From: Roseiarcus sp963741845
GTDB taxonomy: Bacteria; Pseudomonadota; Alphaproteobacteria; Rhizobiales; Beijerinckiaceae
DNA length: 64,000 bases
Assembly (NCBI GenBank): GCA_963741845.1
Contig: CAVUJV010000033.1
Span: forward strand, 248,001-312,000
Direction of reading: 5' to 3'
In this document: positions 36,937 to 46,557 of the stretch, piece after piece
Numbering within the stretch: position 1 is the first letter of the stretch
Layout of the letters: every line of letters begins with the position of its first letter
Translations under genes and position numbers: made by a program
Notes under the pieces: generated by a model
The model's input: only the letters and a program-made list of their open reading frames with translations
Told to the model about the DNA's origin: nothing
Databases searched by the model: none

Positions 36937-39411
36937 ATGAGCCATATGCAGAGTATCCGCGGCTTTTTCAGCGTTCTGGTCCTTGCGTTGATCTTCGCTT
37001 TCGGCGTCGGTTTCGCGTCGCCGGCTTTTGCGGCGCCTCAGATCGTGGTCGAGGGCGGGAATGTCGACCCATCGACCCTCAAGCCCTTTTTCAGCGGGAC
37101 GGATCCGGCCTCCATTCAGCAGGGCGTGGACGATCTGAAGGCGACGGGCGCTTATTCGTCGGTCAGCGCCAGGGTCGTCGACGGCAAGATTGTCGTCAGC
37201 CTTGGAGGCAGCCAGCAGATCATCAACCGGGTCGCCTTCGAGGGTAACCGCAACATCGAGACGAAACAGCTCGAGGTCGAAGTCCAGTCGAAGCCGCATA
37301 CGCCCTATAACGAGGCCGTTGCCGAGGCCGACATTGGCCGCATCAAGGATGCCTACAAGAAATACGGGCGCAGTGCGGCCGTCGTCACCAAGCGCCTCGT
37401 TCCGCTGTCGAACGGCCGGGTCGATCTGGTCTTCACGATCAACGAAGGCGGGAAGACCGGCATTCGTGAGATTAAGTTCGTCGGCAACCAGGCGGTCTCG
37501 AGCTACCGGCTGCACAATCTCATTCAGTCGAGCACGATGAACCTACTCTCCTGGTTCAAGAGCACCGACGTGTACGATCCCGATCGGCTCGCCCAGGATC
37601 AGGAGTCGATCCGCCGCTATTACATGAAAAACGGTTATGCGGACTTCCGCATCACCAATACCGACGTCGCCTATCAGCAGGATCCTCCTGGCTACGTCAT
37701 CACCATCACCATGGAGGAAGGGCCGCAATATCACGTCTCCGGCGTCAGTGTGGATTCGCATATTCCGAAGGTCGATGGACCGGCTCTCGTGAACCTCGTC
37801 CAGCTGCGTTCCGGCGACGTCTATAATGCGGGCGGGGTCGACAAGTCGGTCGAGGCCATCACCCGCGCCGTCGCAAGTCAGGGCTATGCCTTTTCTCAGG
37901 TCCGGCCGCACGGCACGCGCGACGAGACGAACCATAAGATCGCTCTCAGTTTCTCGATCGACGATGGCCCGAAGGTCTATATCGAGCGCATCGATATCGT
38001 CGGCAATACGCGCACCCGCGACTACGTCATCCGCCGTGAATTCGATATCGGCGAAGGCGACCCCTACAACCACGTGATGATCGAACAGGCCGAGCGAAGG
38101 CTCAACTCGCTCGGCTATTTCAAGAAGGTCCATATCTCGAATCGGCCGGGCTCTTCGCCGGATCGTGTGGTCGTCGTGGTCGAGGTCGAGGACCAGCCGA
38201 CCGGTTCGATCAGCCTCAGCGGCGGCTACTCGACGATTGAAGGCATCATGGCCGAATTGGCCTATACCGAGACAAACTTCCTCGGGCGGGGTCAGTATGT
38301 GCGCCTGAGCGTATCCGATGGGCAATTTACCCAGGGCTGGAAAGCCTCGTTCACCGAGCCCTACTTCCTCGGTCAGCGCCTCGCTGCGGGCTTCGACATC
38401 TACCATAGCGTCAATTATAACAATATGTACGCGCTGTATCAGAACTGGACGACGGGCGTAACTTTGCGCCTGGGGGTGCCGATCACCGACAACCTCACGT
38501 TCCAGCCGAACTACTCGCTGTATCAGTCGAAAATCACGATTCCGAACTATCCGCAGGCGCCCTACGACGATTGCTCGGGACCAACCTCCCCGTGGTATCC
38601 GGGCGGTCTTTGGTGGTATCCGATCACACCGACCTGGTACGCGAACTGCTTGACGAACGGCGAAGCGCCCGTCGAAATCAAGCAGGCGGCGGCGCAGGGA
38701 GCGATCACGACATCCCTCGCGGGCTTCTCGCTGATGTACAATACGCTTGATAACCGCAAGGATCCGACGTCCGGCTGGTTCGTGACCTACAAGCAGGACA
38801 TCGCGGGCCTCGGCGGTCAGTCGCAGTTCTTCCGCGAAACCCTGGACGGCCGCTGGTATCACCCGATTACTGAGGATTTCATCGGTCAGATCCATTTCCA
38901 GGCGGGCCAGATCAATGCGTTCGGCTCGCAACCGCTCGACATCATCAACAACTTCATGGTGGGACCGACGTTGGTGCGCGGCTTCATGCCGGGCGGCATT
39001 GGCCCTCGTGACATCACGAGCTTCATGAACCTGAACAGCTCGGCGTTGGGCGGCACGACCTACTACGGGGCGTCGGCGGAAGTCGATTTCCCGATCTTCG
39101 GTCTCCCGAAGGAAATCGGCCTGAAAGGCGCCTTGTTCGCGGATGCCGGCAACCTCATAGGTTACAGCGGGCAGACGAACTACGCGAATTTCCTGGGCTA
39201 CAACTATTGCCCGGGCCTGAATGTCATCCAGATCACTCAACCGAGCTGCGCGAATGTTTGGGATCCGAACGTCATCCGAACGTCCGTGGGCGCGAGCCTG
39301 ATCTGGGCCTCGCCGATGGGGCCAATCCGGTTCGACTTCGCGGTGCCGGTGACGAAGGGCAAGTACGATCAGTTGCAGATCTTCAACTTCTCGGGCGGCA
39401 CGACCTTCTAG
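36937..39411 (+). CDS. bamA: Outer membrane protein assembly factor BamA
   Basis: Protein of 824 residues. A signal peptide (LVLALIFAFGVGFASPAFA) precedes five POTRA domains (about residues 35-430; for example INRVAFEGNRNIETKQLE and IREIKFVGNQAVSSYRLHNL) and the 16-stranded barrel. The lid motif is LVRGFMPGGIGPRD, and the last strand ends in the sorting signal with terminal Phe. It folds outer-membrane proteins. An insertion at about residues 541-578 has two Cys flanking a Trp/Pro/Tyr-rich stretch (SPWYPGGLWWYPITPTWYAN), probably an extracellular loop. The 263-bp gap before it has no clear feature. Confidence 0.97.
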   Translation: MSHMQSIRGFFSVLVLALIFAFGVGFASPAFAAPQIVVEGGNVDPSTLKPFFSGTDPASIQQGVDDLKATGAYSSVSARVVDGKIVVSLGGSQQIINRVAFEGNRNIETKQLEVEVQSKPHTPYNEAVAEADIGRIKDAYKKYGRSAAVVTKRLVPLSNGRVDLVFTINEGGKTGIREIKFVGNQAVSSYRLHNLIQSSTMNLLSWFKSTDVYDPDRLAQDQESIRRYYMKNGYADFRITNTDVAYQQDPPGYVITITMEEGPQYHVSGVSVDSHIPKVDGPALVNLVQLRSGDVYNAGGVDKSVEAITRAVASQGYAFSQVRPHGTRDETNHKIALSFSIDDGPKVYIERIDIVGNTRTRDYVIRREFDIGEGDPYNHVMIEQAERRLNSLGYFKKVHISNRPGSSPDRVVVVVEVEDQPTGSISLSGGYSTIEGIMAELAYTETNFLGRGQYVRLSVSDGQFTQGWKASFTEPYFLGQRLAAGFDIYHSVNYNNMYALYQNWTTGVTLRLGVPITDNLTFQPNYSLYQSKITIPNYPQAPYDDCSGPTSPWYPGGLWWYPITPTWYANCLTNGEAPVEIKQAAAQGAITTSLAGFSLMYNTLDNRKDPTSGWFVTYKQDIAGLGGQSQFFRETLDGRWYHPITEDFIGQIHFQAGQINAFGSQPLDIINNFMVGPTLVRGFMPGGIGPRDITSFMNLNSSALGGTTYYGASAEVDFPIFGLPKEIGLKGALFADAGNLIGYSGQTNYANFLGYNYCPGLNVIQITQPSCANVWDPNVIRTSVGASLIWASPMGPIRFDFAVPVTKGKYDQLQIFNFSGGTTF

Positions 39412-39438
39412 TCGCCCCCAGACAATGGCAAATCGAGA

Positions 39439-39464
39439 GCGGGCGCGCCGAGCGGCGCGCCCGC
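39439..39464. repeat. Perfect 12-bp inverted repeat between bamA and lpxD
   Basis: GCGGGCGCGCCG and its exact complement CGGCGCGCCCGC are separated by two bases, giving an all-GC hairpin 28 bases after the bamA stop and 25 before the lpxD start. No T-tract follows, so it is not a standard terminator. It could reduce read-through or protect the bamA end of a longer mRNA. Confidence 0.6.
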
Positions 39465-39488
39465 GGTCGCATTGGGCGGAACCCCCAC

Positions 39489-40539
39489 TTGGCCAAGATT
39501 CGTTTCTTTCCGCCGCGTTCGGCGCCAACGCTTGGGGAAATCGCACGCTGGTGTGGCGCCGCGCTGGTTTCCGAATCTGACTCCAGCCGTATCGTCGCCG
39601 ATGTCGCGGCTCTTGAGGAAGCGGATGCGGGCGATCTGACCTTTCTCGACAATCCCCGCTACCTCGACGCCTTCCGAACCACCCGCGCCGCGGCGGCGCT
39701 GGTCGCGCCCCGCCACGCGGGCGCCGCGCCCGCGGGCTGCTCGGTCCTCGTGACGCCAGAGCCCTACCGCGCCATGGCGACGGTGATGGCGAAGCTTTAT
39801 CCTTCCGCGGTCAAGCCGGGTTCGGTCTTCGATCAGGCGGGAATTTCGCCGGCCGCCGTCATTCATCCGACCGCGCGACTCGAAGGGGGCGTCGTGGTCG
39901 ATCCTGGCGCGGTCATCGGGCCTGGCGTGGAGATCGGCGCGCGCACGATCATCGGCGCGAATGCGGTGATCGGCCCCGAGGTGCGGATCGGCCGGGACGG
40001 ATCGGTCGGCCCAACCGCGACGGTGTTGGCCGCGTTGATCGGCGACCGCGTGATCATCCATCCGGGCGCCCATATTGGCCAGGATGGATTTCGGTTTCGC
40101 GCTCGGCGCGCGCGGTCATCTGAAAGTGCCGCAGATCGGCCGGGTCATCATCCAGGACGACGTCGAGATCGGCGCGGGCGTCACGATAGACCGCGGCGCC
40201 AATCGGGACACGATCATCGGCGAGGGCGCGAAGATCGATAATCTTGTGCAGATCGGCCACAATGTCGTCGTGGGACGCCACGCCGTCCTGGTCTCGCAGT
40301 CCGGGGTCTCCGGTTCGAGCGTGATCGGGGATTTCGCGGCGCTTGGCGGACAGGCGGGCATCGCCGGCCATCTCAGGATCGGGGCGGGCGCTCAGGTTGC
40401 GGCGGCGGCCGGCGTCATGACGGACATTCCGGCAGGCGAGCGCTGGGCAGGCGCGCCGGCACAGCCGGTGCGCGAATTCTTCCGCGAAGTCGCGACCTTG
40501 AAGAAGCTCGCGGCCGGCGATCAACGGAAAGCGGATTGA
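39489..40539 (+). CDS. lpxD: UDP-3-O-(3-hydroxymyristoyl)glucosamine N-acyltransferase, frameshifted
   Basis: The N-terminal domain (PTLGEIARWCGAALVSESD, DLTFLDNPRYLDAF) and hexapeptide repeats (AVIGPGVEIGARTIIGANAV) run in one frame to HIGQDGF. Removing one T from TTT at about 40090 gives DGFGFALGARGHLKVPQIGR and the rest, including NLVQIGHNVVVGRHAVLVSQ and the C-terminal helix. The corrected length of about 350 residues is normal. It N-acylates the lipid A precursor after deacetylation by LpxC. TTG at 39489 is the only sensible start after the bamA stop. Confidence 0.95.
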
Positions 40540-40570
40540 CGATGACGACGATTCTGCGACGGGGGAAGCG

Positions 40571-41047
40571 ATGACCGAGGTCACCGGGCGCACATTCGAC
40601 AGTTTCGACATCCAGAAACTGCTGACCCTCCTGCCGCATCGCTATCCGTTCCTGCTCGTCGATCGCATCATCGAGGCGCGTGGCGACGAATATGGCGTGG
40701 GGATCAAGAACGTCACCGTGAACGAGCCGCATTTTCAGGGCCATTTCCCCGGACGGCCGGTGATGCCGGGCGTTCTCCTGCTCGAAGCGATGGCCCAGAC
40801 AGCGGGCGCGCTCTGCGTCGCCTCTCAGCAGGTCGGCGCAGAGACGGTAGTGGCGCCGAGCGTCGTCTATCTCATGACCATCGACAAGGCGAAGTTTCGC
40901 AAGCCGGTCGTCCCCGGCGATCAGGTGAAGTTCCACATGACCCGCATCGCCAAAAAGCGGAACATGTGGTGGTTCCGCGGCGAGGCGATGGTCGACGGCG
41001 CGCTCGTCTGCGAGGCCGAAGTCTCCGCGATGCTGGTGCGGCAATGA
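40571..41047 (+). CDS. fabZ: 3-hydroxyacyl-ACP dehydratase FabZ
   Basis: Protein of 158 residues. The hot-dog core shows LLPHRYPFLLVDRIIEARGD, GHFPGRPVMPGVLLLEAMAQT with catalytic His and, in the helix, Glu, and RKPVVPGDQVKFHM. It dehydrates hydroxyacyl-ACP in fatty acid elongation and competes with LpxA/LpxD for hydroxyacyl-ACP, which explains its conserved place between them. The stop overlaps the lpxA start (ATGA). Confidence 0.96.
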   Translation: MTEVTGRTFDSFDIQKLLTLLPHRYPFLLVDRIIEARGDEYGVGIKNVTVNEPHFQGHFPGRPVMPGVLLLEAMAQTAGALCVASQQVGAETVVAPSVVYLMTIDKAKFRKPVVPGDQVKFHMTRIAKKRNMWWFRGEAMVDGALVCEAEVSAMLVRQ

Positions 41048-41850
41048 CGGCAAAGGTCCATCCGAGCGCCGTCGTGGAAGATGGCGCGAGGCTCGGGTCT
41101 GACGTCGAGATCGGCCCCTTCTGTCATGTCGGACCGCAGGCTGCGCTCGGCGATGGGGTGCGGCTCGTGTCGCATGTGAGCGTCGCGGGCGACACGGAAA
41201 TCGGCGCGCGGACCCAGGTCTATCCCTTCGCCTCGATCGGCCATCCGCCGCAGGATCTCAAATATCGCGGCGAGCCGGTGCGCCTGAGGATCGGGGAGGA
41301 TTGTCTGATCCGGGAAGGCGTCACGATGAATCCGGGCACGGCGGGCGGCGGCTCGGAGACGGTCATCGGGCCGCGCTGCGTCTTCCTCGCCAATGCGCAT
41401 GTCGCGCACGATTGCCGGCTCGGCGAGGGGATCATACTGTCTAACAATGTGATGCTGGCCGGTCACTGCCAGATCGGCGATTTCGTCATCGTGAGCGGGG
41501 GGGCGGCGGCGCATCAGTTCGTGCGGATCGGCGCGCACGCCTTCATCGGGGGTCTCGCGGGCGTGGAGCACGACGTGATCCCCTTCGGGATGGCGCTCGG
41601 AAATCGCGCCTCGCTCGCCGGCCTCAATATCGTCGGCCTCAGGCGGCGCGGCTTCTCCCACGAGGCGCTGCACGAACTCAGGCGCGCCTACAAGATCCTG
41701 TTCGCGGCCAAGGGCTCGCTCAAGGAGCGCGTCGAGGACGTGGCGGCCGCCTTCCCGGACCAGCCGGCCGTCCAGCAGATCGTCGCCTTTCTGCGCGAGG
41801 GCGGCGATCGTCAGGTCACCGTTCCCCGCGCAGGCAGGGACGAGGGGTGA
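41044..41850 (+). CDS. lpxA: UDP-N-acetylglucosamine O-acyltransferase
   Basis: Protein of 268 residues, left-handed beta-helix of hexapeptide repeats (VHPSAVVEDGARLGSDVEIG onward). The catalytic His is in NAHVAHDCRLGEG, and IGHPPQDLKYRGEP and NVVGLRRRGFS-like NIVGLRRRGFSHEALHELRR are diagnostic. It starts lipid A synthesis by 3-O-acylating UDP-GlcNAc. Translationally coupled to fabZ before and lpxI after by four-base overlaps. Confidence 0.97.
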   Translation: MTAKVHPSAVVEDGARLGSDVEIGPFCHVGPQAALGDGVRLVSHVSVAGDTEIGARTQVYPFASIGHPPQDLKYRGEPVRLRIGEDCLIREGVTMNPGTAGGGSETVIGPRCVFLANAHVAHDCRLGEGIILSNNVMLAGHCQIGDFVIVSGGAAAHQFVRIGAHAFIGGLAGVEHDVIPFGMALGNRASLAGLNIVGLRRRGFSHEALHELRRAYKILFAAKGSLKERVEDVAAAFPDQPAVQQIVAFLREGGDRQVTVPRAGRDEG

Positions 41851-42713
41851 TCGAGGCCGGGAGCGCGAAGCCCGCTCCGGGCGCGCCAACGCTCGCCATC
41901 CTCTGCGGCGCGGGCGCGTTCCCGATTGAAGTCGCAGCCGACGCCGCGCGAGCCGGCCGCGCGCCTTTCCTCGTCGGCGTGGTCGGGACGTCCGAACCCG
42001 CCATCGAAAATTATCCGCATGTCTGGGTGCGGATGGGCGAGGTTGGAAAGCTGTTCGCTGCGCTGAAGGCGCGCGGGATCGCCGAGATCGTGCTCATCGG
42101 CGCCTTCGTCCGCCCGGAGTTCTCCGATCTTCGGCTCGACTGGGGCGCGGTCAGGAAAGCCGCCGAGCTCGCGCAGCTTTTCCGTCGCGGCGACAACGGC
42201 CTGCTGGTCGGCCTCGCCGGCATTTTCGAGCGCGAGGGCGTGAAGGTCGTCGGCGCGCATGAGGTCGCGCCGCGGCTCGTCGCGCCGGCCGGACCGCTGG
42301 GCAGCCGGCGCGCCTCCGCCGAAGACGTGGAAGATATCGCCTTCGGAGCGCGGCTCCTCGACGCGCTTTCGCCCTATGACGCGGGGCAGGGCGCGGTGAT
42401 CGCCGCCGGCCGCCCGATCGCGATAGAAGCCGCGGAAGGGACGGACGCCATGCTCGCGCGCGTGGCGGAGATGCGCGCCAGCGGACGGCTCAAGTTCAAG
42501 GGTCCGGCGGGGGTCCTTGTGAAGGCGCCGAAGCGCGGGCAGGATCTGCGGCTCGACATGCCGGCGGTCGGCCCGCAAACGATCGAGGCCGCCGCAAGGG
42601 CCGGCTTGCGCGGGATCGCGCTCGCCGCCGGCCGGGTGTTGCTGGTCGGGCGCGATGAGGCGACGCGCGCCGCCGACCGAGCGGAGCTTTTCGTGCAGGG
42701 CTTCAGCGCATGA
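41847..42713 (+). CDS. lpxI: UDP-2,3-diacylglucosamine pyrophosphatase LpxI
   Basis: Protein of 288 residues (formerly DUF1009). LAILCGAGAFPIEVAADA at the start and the C-terminal GVLVKAPKRGQDLRLDMPAVGPQTIEAAARAGLRGIA with the catalytic Asp region match LpxI. It hydrolyses UDP-diacylglucosamine to lipid X, replacing LpxH, which is missing in most Alphaproteobacteria. Start is a GTG overlapping the lpxA stop. Its end overlaps the lpxB start. Confidence 0.95.
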   Translation: MIEAGSAKPAPGAPTLAILCGAGAFPIEVAADAARAGRAPFLVGVVGTSEPAIENYPHVWVRMGEVGKLFAALKARGIAEIVLIGAFVRPEFSDLRLDWGAVRKAAELAQLFRRGDNGLLVGLAGIFEREGVKVVGAHEVAPRLVAPAGPLGSRRASAEDVEDIAFGARLLDALSPYDAGQGAVIAAGRPIAIEAAEGTDAMLARVAEMRASGRLKFKGPAGVLVKAPKRGQDLRLDMPAVGPQTIEAAARAGLRGIALAAGRVLLVGRDEATRAADRAELFVQGFSA

Positions 42714-43901
42714 GTGGCGGAAAGCCGCTCAAGATCGCCCTCGTCGCAGGCGAGCATTCGGGCGACCAACTCGGCTTCAAATTGATGCGGGCGTTGCGGG
42801 AGGCGGGTGGCGACATCGCCTTCATGGGCGTTGGCGGGGAGGCGATGGAGGCCGAGGGCCTCAAGAGCCTTTTCCCCATCAGCGACATCGCGGTGATGGG
42901 GATCGTGCCGGTGCTGAAGCGGCTCAGGCAGATTCTCGCCCGCATTCGCGAGACGGCCGACGCGGTCGTCGCGGCGCGGCCCGACGCGCTCGTCATCATC
43001 GACAGTCCCGACTTCACCCATCGCGTGGCGCGGCGGGTGCGGAAGAGCCTGCCTCATCTGCCGATCGTCGACTATGTGAGCCCGAGCGTCTGGGCCTGGC
43101 GGCCGGGCCGGGCGAAGGCGATGCTCGCCTATGTCGATTGTGTGCTCGGCCTGTTGCCCTTCGAGCCCGAGGCTTACGTCCGGCTCGGCGGCCCGCGCTG
43201 CATCTATGTCGGCCATCCGCTGATCGAACGGCTGGACGAATTGAGGCCGAACGCCGAGGAGGCGCGTCGGCGCGAGGCAAATCCGCCCGTCGTGGCCGTC
43301 CTGCCGGGATCGCGGCGCTCGGAAATCTCGCGTCTCATGAAAGACTTCGGCGGCGCGCTTGATGTCCTCCGTGAAAAGGTTGGACCCTTCGATCCCGTCC
43401 TGCCGACGCTGCCGCATATCGAGGCGGAGGTTCGCGCGGGGACCGCGCAATGGCGCGTGAAGCCGACCATCGTCACAGGCGAAGAAGCGAAGTTCGCGAG
43501 CTTTTCGGGCCGCCCGCGCCGCGCTCGCAGCTTCGGGCACCGTGACGCTCGAGCTTGCGCTCGCCGGCGTTCCGACCGTTGGCGCCTACAAGGTCGGAAA
43601 GGTCGAGGAGCAGCTCAAATATCTCATCAAGGTCCCCTCGATCCTGCTGCCGAATCTCATCCTCGGCGAGCGGGCGATGCCCGAGTTGCTGCAGAAGGAT
43701 TGCTCGCCGCAAAGTCTCGCCGCGGCGCTCGCCGACCTGATCCGCGACGGGCCTCAGCGGACAGCGCAGCTTGATGCGCTCGCCAGGCTCGACCAGATGA
43801 TGCGCCTCCCAGACGGGCGACCGCCGAGCGCCCACGCCGCGGAAGCGGTGCTGGCGACAATCGCGCGGAAGGCGGGAGCAACAGGCGCACGCCGGCGCTG
43901 A
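42710..43901 (+). CDS. lpxB: Lipid A disaccharide synthase, frameshifted
   Basis: LKIALVAGEHSGDQLGFKLM, DFTHRVARRVRKSLPHLP, YVSPSVWAWRPGRAKAM and GHPLIERLDELRP identify LpxB, followed by VVAVLPGSRRSEISRLM. After GEEAKFASF the frame breaks. Deleting one T of the TTTT run near 43505 restores RAARAALAASGTVTLELALA and GVPTVGAYKVGKVEEQL to a TGA at 43901. Corrected length is about 397 residues, typical. It condenses lipid X with UDP-diacylglucosamine. It is the last gene of the envelope run. Confidence 0.95.
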
Positions 43902-43936
43902 CCGTCGCCCCGGGCTTGTTTAAGGGCGCGGACTCC

Positions 43937-44074
43937 TCAACGCCGCAACGGGACGAAAGCAAGGTCGTTGGACGCAAGCCTATCGTCGCGTGTCGCAACG
44001 CGGCGATATTGCCTGATCTTGTTGAAGAACCGCTCGGCCAGATTACAGGCGCGAATAGAGATAAGAGGCTGCAT
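43937..44074 (-). pseudogene. C-terminal remnant of an IS5-family transposase
   Basis: On the minus strand a frame reads SIRACNLAERFFNKIRQYRR, then VATRDDRLASNDLAFVPLRR and stop. This is the C-terminus of IS5-type transposases, whose usual form is HLVERFFNKLK followed by ATRYDKLA, with the catalytic Glu in ERFF. Nothing convincing lies upstream of it on that strand, so only the last 45 or so codons remain. No terminal inverted repeats were found. It marks past insertion just after lpxB. Confidence 0.78.
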
Positions 44075-44229
44075 TGGGAGCTTGAACCCCGTAGCCGACA
44101 CTACGCTTTCGCGGCGCTACAGCCGACACAGCCGCGTATGCGGTTGGACGCCTCTCGGTCGAAGACGACCCAAAGCGGACAATTATGTGCTAATCTCACG
44201 AGCCGCCAAACCGACGGGAGGGGATAGCA

Positions 44230-45043
44230 ATGTTGGAGACGGACAAGGTATTCGCTGGCTCGATTCCGGAAAACTACGACCGCTATATGGCGCCGCTGAT
44301 TTTCGAGCCGTTCGCCGCAGATCTTGCACAACGAGCAGCGTCCTTCTCGCCGGGCGCCGTTTTGGAAACCGCCGCGGGCACCGGGGTTGTCACCCGCGCA
44401 TTGGCGCCAAAACTGTCCCCCGGCGCTAGCTATATCGTAACCGACCTCAACCAGCCGATGCTCGACTACGCCGCTTCTCGGCAAGAACCGGACAGTCGCA
44501 TCAAATGGCGACAAGCGGATGCTCTGACGTTACCGTTTGAAGATGCGGTCTTCGATCTCGTGTGTTGTCAGTTCGGCGCGATGTTCTTTCCCGACCGCTC
44601 ATCTGCCTATCGCGAAGCAAAGCGGGTCCTGAAGCCCGGAGGACATCTTTTGTTCAGCGTATGGGATCGCATCGAGGAGAATATATTTGCGGACGATGTG
44701 ACGAATGCTCTTGCAGAGATGTTTCCGCACGATCCGCCGCGCTTTCTGGCGCGCACACCGCACGGCTACCACGATACGGCGCTGATCCGCAGCGAACTGG
44801 AGCAGGCCGGTTTCTCCGGCGTGGCGATCGAGACGAGAGCCGAACAAAGCCGTGCGCCCTCGCCGCGCCTTCCGGCCGTCGCCTATTGTCAGGGAACTCT
44901 CCTTCGCAATGAAATCGAGGCCAGAGACGCGGGAAAACTGGAAGCTGCGACCGACCATGCCACATCCGCGATTGCACGACAGACATGGGAGCGGCGAGGT
45001 TGCCGCCAAAATTCAGGCCCACGTGATCGTGGCTGTGGTCTAG
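44230..45043 (+). CDS. Class I SAM-dependent methyltransferase, frameshifted near the end
   Basis: About 270 residues after correction. The SAM-binding loop is VLETAAGTGVVTRALAPKL, then IVTDLNQPMLDYA, WRQADALTLPFEDAVFDLVCC and RVLKPGGHLLFSVWDRI, as in UbiE-like small-molecule methyltransferases. Close to the end, one extra base near 44980 breaks the frame, and the other frame gives DRHGSGEVAAKIQAHVIVAV and a TAG at 45043. Codon use and base composition are less GC-rich than in neighbouring genes. Together with the adjoining IS remnant this suggests acquisition by transfer. Substrate unknown. Confidence 0.83.
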
Positions 45044-45646
45044 AGGTTGGAGTTTCCCGTTCCGGCCCTTCGCGACATTCCCTGCTACGCAGCAAGTGCG
45101 TCGCGTTGGAAGGGAAGCGGACATGAACCGAATTTAGGGGTACGCCCCGGCAGCGTCCGGAGCGATGCTTTTTGGCGATTGCGAAAAAGAGAAGGTCAAA
45201 CATTATCTTCTGTTTTTCAGGCGGTGCTGCTATGATGCGGGATCGCCGTCAAGCCGGATACCGCAGAATGCGCGAAATCGTCGAAGCCGCCGTACAGGCT
45301 GCGCGGGTCATGCCGCCGTCTTTCAGCCATATTTCCGCCGCCGCGAGGCCATAGGTCGCGTCTTGCCGGAAGGAAATGTCAGCGCAACCCTTTGAAAACT
45401 ATCGATTCGCGGAAGCAAATGGCGCGTTATTCGGCTGGTTTTTCGCTCAAAATCGCATCGAATGCGCTTCTTTTTCATGCGTTCGACGTCAAAATGAGCC
45501 GGAAATCGCGAAAAAACGCGCGAAAACGTATGCCATTTAGGGACGCCGTCGCCCCGCCGGGCGCGCTGAAGGCGCCTCAACGTCACGCGAGGCCGCGATG
45601 CTAACTCCGGGCGCGCATCTGACGCTCGCGCCTTAGGAGAGCATAG
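45044..45646 (+). other. 603-bp region with repeat copy C and a doubtful small ORF
   Basis: No recognised gene. A plus-strand ORF at 45172-45354 (60 codons, with RDRRQAGYRRMREIVEAAVQ) is compositionally plausible but matches no family known to me and lacks a clear ribosome site. Repeat copy C fills 45367-45497. The whole stretch is richer in A+T than average, especially 45180-45230 and 45440-45540. Confidence 0.5.
45367..45497 (+). repeat. Dispersed 130-bp repeat, copy C
   Basis: The only copy whose purine-rich strand is plus. CGGAAGGAAATG begins at 45367 and the second box CGGAAGCAAATGG at 45410. The frame from ATG 45419 reads MARYSAGFSLKIASNALL, closely similar to copy D. Codons for Ser, Leu, Ile, Ala, Asn and Leu differ from D only synonymously. 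The TGA matching the B and D stop lies at 45495-45497 but one base out of frame. Deleting one T from the run before 45477 would give the same 25-codon length, consistent with the insertion errors elsewhere in this assembly. Confidence 0.8.
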
Positions 45647-46238
45647 ATGGCGATCCTTATGAGTTTCATGCCGTTTATCGCGTTCGCTGCGCTGGCAAGC
45701 TGGATCGGGGCCGACGGCGGCGCTGGCGATTGGCGCTGCAATAGGCGCTGCGCTCGCCATTCGATCGAAGCTGCGGCCGCCCCACGCGTTCAACGTGCTC
45801 GAAACGGGAGTGGCGATCCTCATGGCCGCGCTCGCGGTCTATTCGTTCGCTGCGGGCGCCGGAACATCGCTGGTCGCGGTACGGCTTTACGTCGATGTGG
45901 GGCTTCTGGCCATCGTGCTCGTCTCGATCGCGATCGGCCAACCCTTCACGCTCCCTTACGCGCGACAGCAGGTGGATCCGGCCTATTGGGACCATCCGCT
46001 CTTTCTGCGGACGAACGCGATCATCGCAGGCTTCTGGGCGGCGGCCTTCGCGACTATGGCCGGAGTCGAAGCGCTGATGCTGGTTCGCCCGGGCTTCCCG
46101 CGGATTATTGGCTTTGGCCTCATCGCCCTGGTCATGGTCGCTGCTCTCGCCTTCACAGGCTGGTATCCGAAGCAGGTCCGCAGAGCCGCGGAAGCCGCTC
46201 AAGCGGCGGGCGAGATCGAGCGGGCGCGCTTGCCGTAG
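45647..46238 (+). CDS. Small multi-pass membrane protein, unknown, frameshifted
   Basis: About 197 residues after correction. The start MAILMSFMPFIAFAALASWI is in one frame. From about 45720 the next frame continues ALAIGAAIGAALAIRSKLRP with PHAFNVLETGVAILMAALAV and further helices (VGLLAIVLVSIAIGQPFTLPYARQ, IIGFGLIALVMVAALAF). One extra base in the GC-rich GGCGGCGC run near 45720 explains the break. Four to six membrane helices are likely. The motif PFTLPYARQQVDPAYWDHP recalls uncharacterised membrane proteins in other Proteobacteria, but I cannot name the family. Confidence 0.7.
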
Positions 46239-46557
46239 CTGTTGAGCCTGCGTCGCCGTTCGGCGAAACTCGGCTCGACGGAGAGCGACGAGACGCTGTC
46301 GGGCTGGAGCCGCCAGCGGACGTATCGCCGTTCCCGAAGAGGGCGGCTGAAGCAGAGCGAGGGACGGGCGGGGACGGACGGGGACGCGGGACGGAGTGTC
46401 ATGACCATGTTGCGCGCCCCACTGGCCCTCGCAGCCCGTGACGGCCTATGATCCTCTTGCCCAGCCGCGGCTGGCCTGAAGTTTGCGGCGGCGTCTCCGG
46501 GCGCCGCTTTTTCTATCGTTCGGCCGCTTCGGCGGGCCGATAAGCCAAGGGGAGATC
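46239..46557. other. 319-bp gap with a G-quadruplex-like run
   Basis: No gene is supported. At 46361-46390 the plus strand has five G-runs of three or four (GGGACGGGCGGGG, then GGACGGGG and CGGG) with loops of 2, 1, 6 and 4 bases, a good sequence match to a G-quadruplex. AAGGGGAG directly before 46558 is the ribosome binding site of the next gene. Confidence 0.4.

Noticed and set aside
37543..39546. 667-codon minus-strand frame opposite bamA
   Set aside because: Antisense shadow of a clear bamA; no domain or start context.
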